Assembly: GCA_015501075.1 (NCBI GenBank)
Contig: JADNYJ010000734.1
Coordinates: forward strand, 1-14,740
Direction of reading: 5' to 3'
Source of the DNA: Gymnopilus junonius
Taxonomy: Eukaryota; Basidiomycota; Agaricomycetes; Agaricales; Galerinaceae
DNA length: 14,740 nt
Below the pieces are notes generated by a model. It saw only the letters and a program-made list of their open reading frames with translations, was not told the DNA's origin and made no database searches. The translations under genes and the position numbers were made by a program. This document shows positions 1 through 6,816 of the stretch, piece after piece. How positions within the stretch are numbered: the first letter of the stretch is position 1; each line of letters begins with the position of its first letter.

Positions 1-2214
1 GGATGGAAGTTTTACAACCCGGTAACTAAGAAGATCATTATCTGTGAACGTGCAGATTTTGATGAGCGCTACACATTTGGTGGCCAACTATTGCAAGGAC
101 CTAATTCAGATTCAGGAACTCCTCCAACAGAACCACGCCCACTGGTTCCAATGCAGGAAAATGATGATGCACCATCTAATGTCAGTGACAATCTTCTGCC
201 GCAATTAGAGGTTCAGCCTACAGCAGAACCCATTGTACAGCCTGTGCGTCAGCCAGCTATTAGGAAACCAGAAGAAGTCAAACCAGAACCTGAACTTGAT
301 GAACCACGAGCTGAATCACCTGGGCTTGAATATTTGGATGATGATCCTCAAGAAGAGCATGAAGCACTGCCATCTCCTGTTCCTAGACTTAGACACCGCC
401 GCAGAAATGAGGTTGATCCAGTTGAGTTATCAGACTCTGATGATAGGCCATTGCCTCTGAGAAGGTCTAAACGTGCCCCACATCCTCCTACTGAATGGTG
501 GACAGTTGCTCGCAATCGTACATCAGCAGTACCTGACCCTGACCTTGATGATGGGGATGATGATGATGAGGATTTTGAAGATGCACATGTTGTGCATGGT
601 GGCAAACCTGACCCTCAATCATATAAGGAGGCTATTTCATCTGATGAGTCTGATAAATGGAAGGCTTCCATGTTGGAAGAATACAACTGGCATCTGGAAA
701 ATGGAACATGGACTATTGTGGAGCTTCCTGAGGATAAGAATGCTATTGGGTGTAAATGGGTATTTAAAACCAAGTACAATGCAGATGGGTCAATTGAGAG
801 ATTCAAATCACGTGTGGTTGCAAAGGGCTTTAGCCAGCGACCTGGGCAGGACTATTTTGAAACCTTTGCTTCAACTATGCGTCAGGCAACTGTGCGTGTT
901 GTGTTAGCTCTGGCTGCTATTGAGGATATGGAATTGCGTTCAGTAGATATCTCCTATGCATTCACTAACAGTGATATTGATGTGGAGATCTATATGCAGC
1001 AGCCAGAGGGATTCAAGCAGGGTGGAAAGAATCATGTCTGTAAGCTCAACAAGTCCCTGTATGGGTTAAAGCAGGCTTCACGCTTGTGGGGTGAGACCTT
1101 AGGAAAGGTGCTGTCTGATCTTGGGTTTAGGAAGACCTATAGTGATGCCTCACTCTACATCTATGACCGAGATGGCATCAAAGTCATAGTACCTGTCTTT
1201 GTTGATGACATTACTATGGCATCTAAGTCAAAGGAATTGCTGGACAACTTTGTAATTGAACTCGGCAAGCGATTCAAACTAAGAGATCTAGGTGAAACCC
1301 ACTTCTTATTAGGTGTTGAAGTAACCAGAGATCGCAAGAATCGCAAATTGTACCTGGCTCAGCGCCAGTACATCATCAATAAGCTGGAAGAGTTCAATAT
1401 GGCTGATTGCAAACCAATTGGCACACCTATGGTGCCTGGTTCAAAGTTGACCTCTGAGCAAAGTCCTAAGACTATGGATGAAGTGATGGAAATGAAAGAC
1501 ATCCCATACATAAGCGCCGTTGGATCCCTCATGTATCTGGCTACCATGACTCGTCCTGATATTGCATACACTGTTGGTGTATTAGCCCGCTTTAATTCCA
1601 ATCCTGGAATGACCCACTGGAAGGCTGTCAGACACCTGTTCCGCTATTTGAAGGGCACAGTTGATATGAAGCTAGAGTATGGTCCTGATGAAGAGATTGG
1701 CAATCACTTGTTTGCAACTTATTGTGATGCTGATCATGGTGGGGACAAGGACTGTGGCAAATCAACTAGTGGATACATGGTTAAGCTTGGTTCAGGGGTT
1801 GTTTCATGGCGAAGCAAACTGCAGCCTGTGGTCACTAGGTCGACAACAGAAGCAGAGTTCATTGCTGGAGGAGCTGCTGGCATGGAGATAAGATGGATGC
1901 AGAATCTGTTACAGGAATTGGGCTATCATCCTACTACACCTGCAAAGTTGTATATGGATAATCAGTCAGCCATGTCTGTTGCAAAGAATCCAGAACATCA
2001 TGGGCGAATGAAGCATTTGGATCTTTGCTTTTACTGGTTGCGGGATCAGGTAGAGATGAAAAGGATTCTGCCCCATTATATTCGAACAGAGGACATGCCT
2101 GCAGATCTGTTGACCAAGGCACTGCCTAAGCCCCAAGTGAAGAAGCTTAGAGAGTTAATGGGATTGGTAATGGGAGATGTTCGATCAGGGGGTTGTGTGG
2201 AAGATATGGAGTGA
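1..2214 (+). CDS. Ty1/copia polyprotein, 3' part (integrase end, RT, RNase H)
   Basis: The frame is open from base 1 to a TGA at 2212-2214 (737 codons seen), so the 5' part with gag, protease and integrase core lies outside the window. Residues 1-30 (GWKFYNPVTKKII...FDE) match the usual end of copia integrase. About residues 35-200 are an acidic, proline-rich linker. The RVT_2-type reverse transcriptase follows: CKWVFKTKYNADG, VDISYAFTNSD, SLYGLKQASRLWG, and the catalytic box FVDD at residues 400-403 (commonly YVDD in copia). RNase H follows with CDAD (Asp576), STTEAEF (Glu617/619) and MDNQSA (Asp653), ending LTKALPKPQVKKLRELMGL. No stop or frameshift breaks it, unlike the LINE in this window, so the element looks fairly young. 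Function, from the family: copies the element's RNA into DNA inside cytoplasmic virus-like particles. Confidence 0.95.
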   Translation, partial: GWKFYNPVTKKIIICERADFDERYTFGGQLLQGPNSDSGTPPTEPRPLVPMQENDDAPSNVSDNLLPQLEVQPTAEPIVQPVRQPAIRKPEEVKPEPELDEPRAESPGLEYLDDDPQEEHEALPSPVPRLRHRRRNEVDPVELSDSDDRPLPLRRSKRAPHPPTEWWTVARNRTSAVPDPDLDDGDDDDEDFEDAHVVHGGKPDPQSYKEAISSDESDKWKASMLEEYNWHLENGTWTIVELPEDKNAIGCKWVFKTKYNADGSIERFKSRVVAKGFSQRPGQDYFETFASTMRQATVRVVLALAAIEDMELRSVDISYAFTNSDIDVEIYMQQPEGFKQGGKNHVCKLNKSLYGLKQASRLWGETLGKVLSDLGFRKTYSDASLYIYDRDGIKVIVPVFVDDITMASKSKELLDNFVIELGKRFKLRDLGETHFLLGVEVTRDRKNRKLYLAQRQYIINKLEEFNMADCKPIGTPMVPGSKLTSEQSPKTMDEVMEMKDIPYISAVGSLMYLATMTRPDIAYTVGVLARFNSNPGMTHWKAVRHLFRYLKGTVDMKLEYGPDEEIGNHLFATYCDADHGGDKDCGKSTSGYMVKLGSGVVSWRSKLQPVVTRSTTEAEFIAGGAAGMEIRWMQNLLQELGYHPTTPAKLYMDNQSAMSVAKNPEHHGRMKHLDLCFYWLRDQVEMKRILPHYIRTEDMPADLLTKALPKPQVKKLRELMGLVMGDVRSGGCVEDME

Positions 2215-2252
2215 ATGATGCTCCATCTCCTTTTGAATTGTTGAAGTGTTTC

Positions 2253-2264
2253 ATCAGGGGGTTG
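2253..2264 (+). promoter_or_regulatory. Polypurine tract of the + strand copia element
   Basis: ATCAGGGGGTTG lies directly before the TG that opens the LTR, where plus-strand DNA synthesis is primed in LTR retrotransposons. The same 15 bases (ATCAGGGGGTTGTGT) also occur at 2184-2198 inside the last codons of pol. The copy next to the LTR is the likely functional one, because the LTR boundary is independently supported by its terminal inverted bases. Confidence 0.65.
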
Positions 2265-2772
2265 TGTTAGAAGTAGTGATCAAACACTTCTAACAATGTT
2301 CTATAAACATTAGATTAGCTTTAGAATAGACTTAGAATTAGTTTCACTTCATTTGGACACTTGTAGTTTACTAAGTTTCTGCTTTTGGTCGCATTTTCAC
2401 TAGTATTTTGCGAATTACTCGGCGTAGAGTTAGAATTTCGGAAAACGGATTTGAGATCTGAAATCAGGTCGAAAATCCGGTTCTAGTGATATAGCATACA
2501 TGGCATTTAAAGTACGTTTGTGTTTTGACATTTTCGAATTGTCCACATTTTGGGTGTTTTGTCACGCCTCGCGGTTTTTGGGCACGTAGCTACATTAGAT
2601 ACTATGTTTCCTACTATGTCAAGCGAAAGCAAGACACTACGATTTGAATTGAACAAGTTATAAGCATTTTGAGTTATACTCTGTGATTCTCAGTGATTGC
2701 TGTACTTGAGCATACTAGTTGGTTGAGCTGTGTTAACTACACAGATCCTTGCTTATTTGTGCAAGTCTAACA
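2265..2772 (+). repeat. 3' LTR of the + strand copia element
   Basis: A 508-bp stretch starts TGTTAGA and ends TCTAACA, which gives the TG...CA ends and a 7-bp terminal inverted repeat typical of copia LTRs. It follows the pol stop and the polypurine tract. The first 31 bases form a hairpin (TGTTAGAAGT at 2265-2274 with ACTTCTAACA at 2286-2295). The 5' LTR is outside the window, so identity between LTRs and the target-site duplication cannot be tested; the bases just after the LTR are TCGCA. The right boundary lies inside the reading frame of an opposite-strand gag, which suggests insertion into that gene. No gene is seen within the LTR other than the 12-codon read-through of that gag. Confidence 0.75.
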
Positions 2773-3491
2773 TCGCAATCCTTGATTCCATGCGCTGGGT
2801 CATTGCAGAAGATGCAGGGACGCTTCCCAGAGTCAGAGGAAGCAGCCAGAGCGCTCCCAACTGATATAGCATCATTTGCACGTCGTTTGCATTGTATATC
2901 CTCTGTAACAAATGCAGCTTGAAGAGTAGACTTGGAGAGGGAGTCCTTGAGCAGTAGAGATGACACAAATGCGCTGTATTCATCAGGGAGTGCCCTAATG
3001 AGTGCCATGCAAGCCAACTCCTCATCCAACTTCTCCAGAGTGAAATCCTTCGGTCTGAGGTCCCTAATTTGCTGCAGAGCAGTGTCAACTTGATTGAGAA
3101 GGGCCTGCAGTGATTCCTCCTCTAATTTGCGAATGGAGAATAGGTCATCATAGGCATTGAACCTAGAACCTGGCTTCTTCTGCAAATGGATGTCCTCCAA
3201 AGCCTTCCACATTGCCACTGGATCGTCTCTGATTCCATTGAAATGCACCCTCTGTGGTGCCTCCACCATCAAGAACAGTATCCCAGCTGCCTTGTCTGCT
3301 TTCTGCTCCCAAATCTCCACTTTTTCAAGGTCTGAGTCGGTGGGTGAGGTTGAAATTCTGGGCTTAGCTTGCTTAGCAGACACTATGCGCCACAGGCCAG
3401 TTGCATGGAACCAGGCCTCCATTTCACCGTTCCAGGTGCCATAGTTGGTGTCAGAGAGTTTGTGGAAGGTAGGAGTGGAGTTGGTGTTCAT
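2733..3491 (-). pseudogene. Truncated copia gag (UBN2-like) with zinc knuckle
   Basis: The first true ATG on the - strand is at 3491-3489 (MNTNSTPTFHKLSDTNYGTW); the frame extends a little upstream but only through a TTG. The 252-residue product has the features of copia-type gag: LSDTNYGTWNGEMEAWF near the N-terminus, MWKALEDIH, SIRKLEEESLQALLNQVD, LDEELACMALIRALPDEY, then a CCHC zinc knuckle CIFCNDPAHGIKDC (C-X2-C-X4-H-X4-C). This is the nucleocapsid-like protein that packages element RNA. The frame crosses into the opposite-strand LTR at 2772 and stops after 12 further codons, immediately after the knuckle. Protease, integrase and RT of this element are absent. I read it as a gag cut by insertion of the + strand copia, not a complete gene. 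Domestication as a stand-alone gag gene is possible but unsupported. Confidence 0.8.
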
Positions 3492-4054
3492 AGTGGGCAG
3501 AATGAGGCTGAAAAGGCGAAAAGGCAAAGTAGTAGAGTTGACACTTTATAGGAATAAGTGTTGATTGTGAATGACGAGGTGATCGAATGAGGATGCAATG
3601 AAGCAGGCATGTCAAGGGTGTGACCCGTAACAGATAGTCCACTTGCAAAGAATGCGGCAAGGCGTAGGCGAGGAAATGCCAAAGATGAACGAAGTGCTGA
3701 TCTCACTGAGTTGAGATGCAAGACAATCTTCGATGATAACTCGACGACCAGCAGTTGGAACGATGTGAAAAGGCAAGTGAATAGCGGTAATACCAGTACT
3801 CAGTATGCGAAGTTGTGAATGTGTGGAGACTGAATGGGCACATTGTGAAGTGAAGTTGAATTGAGTCCTAATGGTCAAATTGAAGAAATGCAGTTTGCAC
3901 GTTTGTCCGGGTAGCTATCTGCGTATAACTGCATAGGCATGGCCGGGAACGTGTATATGTGTGTGTATTGAAGTTGCGAAGCGGCAATCTGCTAGAGTGC
4001 AAAGGAAATGAATAAAGTTGATTCCTGCAGTCTCAGATGCCGGGGCCCATAACC
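3492..4054 (-). other. Leader (5' untranslated region) of the - strand copia element
   Basis: On the - strand this stretch runs from the primer-binding site to the gag ATG and has no convincing coding content. A TATA-like CCTATAAAG lies near 3543-3551, about 55 bases before the gag ATG; whether it is used cannot be told. Its upstream 365 bases (3690-4054) recur at 4164-4533 with only scattered differences. Confidence 0.6.
4041..4054 (-). promoter_or_regulatory. Primer-binding site, copy 1 (initiator tRNA anticodon-arm type)
   Basis: Reading the - strand, the LTR ends ...CTTCTAACA and is followed at once by GGTTATGGGCCCCG. On the + strand this is GGGCCCATAACC, which resembles the anticodon arm of eukaryotic initiator tRNA-Met (stem, CAT anticodon, AACC). 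Drosophila copia is known to prime from an internal fragment of initiator tRNA; the match suggests the same mode here. One position differs from the common eukaryotic arm (GGGCTCATAACC). Confidence 0.65.
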
Positions 4055-4163
4055 TGTTAGAAGGACTGAAGTCCAGAGTTAAGAACTAAGGACTTCAGGA
4101 GGACTTAGCTACAATGTAACTACTCTGTGACATGTAACATATCATGTGAGAGTCACTCTAACA
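4055..4163 (-). repeat. Short LTR (109 bp) of the - strand copia element
   Basis: Bounded by TGTTAGA and TCTAACA on the + strand (also TG...CA read on the - strand) and followed on the - strand by the primer-binding site and leader of the truncated gag. It matches the 165-bp LTR at 4534-4698 but lacks 56 bp. The missing part is flanked in the long version by a 22-bp direct repeat, so deletion by recombination or slippage is likely. Confidence 0.7.
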
Positions 4164-4533
4164 CGAAGTGCTGATCTCACTGAGGTGAGATGCAAGACAA
4201 TCTTCAATGATAACTCGAGGACCAGCAGTTGGAACGATGTGAAACAAGGCAACGTGAATAGCGGTAATACCAGTACTCAGTATGCGAAGTGGTGAATGTG
4301 TGCGAGAACGAATGGGTACATTGTGAAGCGAAGTTGAATGGAGTCCTCAATGGTCAAATTGAAGAAACGCAGTTTGCACATTTGTCCGGGTAGCTATCTG
4401 CGTATAACTGCATAGGCGTGGCCAGGAACGTGTATGTGTGTGTGTATCGAAGTTGCGAAGCGGCAATCTGCTAGAGTGCAAAGGAAATGAATAGAGTTGA
4501 TTCCTGCAGTCTCAGATGCCGGGGCCCATAACC
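4164..4533 (-). repeat. Second copy of the copia leader
   Basis: This repeats 3690-4054 in direct orientation. Shared blocks include CGAAGTGCTGATCTCACTGA at the start and GGGCCCATAACC at the end; small differences include GAAAAGGCAAG versus GAAACAAGGCAACG. Together with the two LTRs it makes LTR-leader-LTR-leader-gag on the - strand. No coding capacity is seen. Confidence 0.85.
4520..4533 (-). promoter_or_regulatory. Primer-binding site, copy 2
   Basis: Identical to the site at 4041-4054 and likewise directly adjoining an LTR end, this time the 165-bp LTR. Its conservation in both copies supports the assignment. Confidence 0.6.
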
Positions 4534-4698
4534 TGTTAGAAGGACTGAAGTCCAGAGTTAAGAACTGTCTAAATACAAGGAGAAACTATGTACTACTCAC
4601 CTGAAGTCCAGAGTTAAGAACTAAGGACTTCAGGTGGACTTAGCTACAATGTAACTACTCCATGACATGTAACATATCATGTGAGAGTCACTCTAACA
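4534..4698 (-). repeat. Outer LTR (165 bp) of the - strand copia element
   Basis: Ends are TGTTAGA (4534) and TCTAACA (to 4698). It is the longer relative of 4055-4163 and carries a 22-bp direct repeat at 4545-4566 and 4601-4622. It also holds an inverted repeat with perfect 12-bp arms, CACCTGAAGTCC at 4598-4609 and GGACTTCAGGTG at 4625-4636. A five-base spacer (AACCC) separates it from the LINE copy at 4704; it could be a target-site duplication, but the partner end is not in the window. Confidence 0.7.
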
Positions 4699-4703
4699 AA
4701 CCC

Positions 4704-5569
4704 GGGGGAAGGCTGGCAAGAGCTGTTCCAGCAACCCTCATACTCAGGGCGACAATTTCTGTCACTCACCGACCTCGACGGGGGTCGTCTCGAACCACGG
4801 GCCAAACGAGGTGGTCCATGGCTTCAAGCTGCAGGTGGCAACTTGACCCTCTTCACCAGGGTCACTCGCGCCATCACCAACCATGCTCCCATTGGGGAGT
4901 ATTACTCTTGATTCAACATCCCTGAATCTACCAGTTGTGAGTGCGGCTTCCATACCCAAACCTGCGACCACCTGTTTCGGACGTGTCCCCAGCATGACCG
5001 TCATGACTATCCAGTTCGTCTGGATCAGCTCGTTTCCTTTTTGAAGGCTAACCCCACAGCATTCGCCTTCAACCGCCCCCTCGGGGTATCGGATAACTTG
5101 GTCGGGCAAGGTAGGTGTTGTTCCTGCTGGCTGGAGTTGGCGGCTTGGGGTGCGCTCAGAACAGAGTCCTAATACTTGGCGGGCTTCAGCTTTGCTGGGT
5201 TGAGGGTGGGGGTCTGGGTTCTGGAGCTTTGGCGCTATCGACAGACAAGTGTGGCCCCCCGCTTCGGCGACCCGAAATGGTCTGCCTTCAGTGGCTAACA
5301 CAGTATGCGTGCATCCTGGGCTGTCGGGTTTGGCTGGCGGGCCCCCTTCCGGTGCCCTTCTTTTACTTTGTTGGACCCCTCCCCTTGGTCAGGGCATCAA
5401 CGAGAGTATGGGCCCACTGCTTTGTGGTCCTAAGTTGGCCCGCGAGAGCCAGTCTCGCACTAGGCGTAGTTTAATGGTAGATTACTTGGGTGTATGTATA
5501 TCTGCGACCGGACTGCTTTCGCGCACCGGTATATAAATCCCTGATTTAAAAAAAAAAAAAAAAAAAAAA
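4704..5569 (+). mobile_element. 5'-truncated Tad1-like LINE copy A, with poly(A) tail
   Basis: The sequence matches the 3' end of the long LINE from 11044 onward (GGGGGAAGGCTGGCAAGAG and all that follows) and ends in a poly(A) run at 5548-5569. It encodes only the end of ORF2 (GWQELFQQPSYSGRQFLSLT... then the zinc cluster) and the 3' untranslated region. The frame is broken by TGA at 4909-4911, where the long copy reads CAA, and by loss of one C in the C-run near 5078-5082. 5' truncation fits incomplete target-primed reverse transcription. No target-site duplication is visible. Confidence 0.9.
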
Positions 5570-6434
5570 TCCAACTTTGACTTAATATCTTTGTTGACAT
5601 GTTAGGCTCAAGTTGATTTTGGTATACATGCTCCTCACAGGTGCTTTAACACTATTTCTGACTTGTGTAAAGGAAACTGGCATGGGTGTCTCAAAAAAAT
5701 GTAAGTAACATATATACAAAGTGCAAATTAGCATCTGATCTGACTTCAAATTGAAACCTTTGATAATGTTAGAGTGAAATGATTTCTCTTGTTTATATTT
5801 TGGGTATACACCTTATCTTATCAGATTAGATCAGATCCTCTTATCTGCATATGTCTGTTTTTATCAGATATCAATCTTATGTGTAGACATCTTATTTTTA
5901 GAACTTCCTCTTTTGGAAATGGACTGGCTAAAGGTATATAAACCCCCAGCTTCTACCAGACAACCCCAGTCAACCACCCCAGACTTCAGGCAAGTACTTA
6001 ACTATTTCACCAATATGCTAGTAACTCACTCTCAACTTCAGCTTGTGATAGCTCATCAGTTTCATGCATTGATGTGCTTATTTTGGGGCATCAGAACTTG
6101 ACACATTCCCTCACACTGTGCCTCAACTGCATACTGTGCTTTAGGATTTGAGCGCAGCAATTGTGTGATTTGTGAACTCACTTTTTTAAATCATCTAAGG
6201 ACTCTTAGCTTTCCTCCACTTTTTACAACCCTTGCCAGGCCCAGCCTTAAGCTGCTGCTAGTAAGGAAGGTTGTCCAACTAATACAGTGGACAATAATAC
6301 TCAGGCTACACCTGAAGGTGACCCCTGGGTTAGCTAGTTGTTGTTTAGCTTAGTTTAGCATTTTGCTTCTTTTTGAGTTCACAGATCATTCAGGCCCTAG
6401 AATGTGATCAAACCCAGTTCAATCACATTTTGCA
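5570..6434. other. Noncoding stretch, possible promoter and 5' leader
   Basis: I see no convincing gene in these 865 bases: the open frames are short and lack recognisable motifs. The region is AT-rich. It contains a cluster of TTATC (GATA-type) motifs at about 5813-5870 and a TATA box at 5935. A possible small intron (GTACTT near 5994, AGTAAC, then CAG near 6041) can be drawn but is not supported by coding sequence. It is probably the upstream region of the exon beginning at 6435. Confidence 0.4.
5935..5942 (+). promoter_or_regulatory. TATA box candidate
   Basis: TATATAAA within AAAGGTATATAAACCCCCAG, followed by a C/A-rich stretch like a fungal 5' leader. It lies about 490 bases before the ATG at 6435, so an intron or long leader would be needed if it drives that gene. 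The context, not expression data, suggests a promoter. Confidence 0.35.
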
Positions 6435-6590
6435 ATGTCTAAAACCCAGGACTTCCCCAATATCCCCTTTTCCATGTTTGCTCAGTTTGTGGACAACAAC
6501 TTCAGCTCTCGTGTATCTCTAGCTACTGTTCTAACAGTGTTGTTCTCAATGACAGAGAACCCTGACTTGCTCAACCTTCATGCAAGACAG
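6435..6590 (+). pseudogene. Probable N-terminal exon of the interrupted CxC gene
   Basis: From ATG 6435 the frame reads MSKTQDFPNIPFSMFAQF, then FSSRVSLATVLTVLFSMT and PDLLNLHARQ. The SSRVSLATVL stretch resembles, from memory, the N-terminal start of CxC5-type KDZ-associated proteins, and the matching downstream part of such a protein resumes at 11905 after the LINE. The end at about 6590 is approximate, because the junction with the LINE is not marked by a target-site duplication. The alternative is that this is the start of the LINE's own ORF1; the zinc-knuckle part of ORF1 at 6658 onward lies in a different frame, which argues mildly against that. Confidence 0.4.
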
Positions 6591-6816
6591 AAGCGCACAG
6601 AGTTTGAAGGCAAGCAAGGCAGAGTTTCTAATGGCTGGATTCGAGCATTTGCCCCATTGCCCCAATTGCCGGGGCGAGCACCCTGCCACAGGACGCAATT
6701 GCAAGTTCTGGGAACACTGCTTCGATCATGATTGGATTGTTGCCAAATACTGTGAGGTATGTGATAAGCGCGCACTCCAGACCTTGACATCTAATGTCCC
6801 TCCCCTAGCTCGATAA
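6580..6816 (+). pseudogene. LINE ORF1 remnant with zinc knuckle (gag-like)
   Basis: The frame ends ...CPNCRGEHPATGRNCKFWEH then DHDWIVAKYCEV, a pattern of the C-terminal knuckle of gag-like ORF1 proteins in fungal LINEs (C-X2-C-X4-H-X5-C, then FW and DxxWI). ORF1 of such elements usually runs to several hundred residues; only about 80 codons are left, so the element is 5' truncated here or joined to other sequence. The ATG at 6580 is only the first in frame and has no special support. The TAA stop (6814-6816) overlaps the ORF2 ATG by one base (TAATG). Family role: RNA-binding chaperone for the LINE transcript. Confidence 0.6.

Noticed and set aside
348..605. - strand frame rich in serine opposite the copia linker
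   Set aside because: It is the shadow of the Asp/Glu-rich GAT/GAG codons in the + strand polyprotein.
3492..3527. N-terminal extension of gag (MPFRLFSLILPT)
   Set aside because: The extension begins at TTG, not ATG, and the ATG at 3491 gives the usual gag N-terminus.
4762..5301. 179-codon - strand open frame over LINE copy A
   Set aside because: It lies opposite the LINE ORF2 end and 3' untranslated region. Similar antisense frames recur in the other copies only because the DNA is repeated; no motif supports a protein.
5465..5530. A true tRNA gene in the LINE tail
   Set aside because: Only the D-arm/A-box part matches; there is no B box (GGTTCGANNC), no acceptor stem and no plausible anticodon arm.
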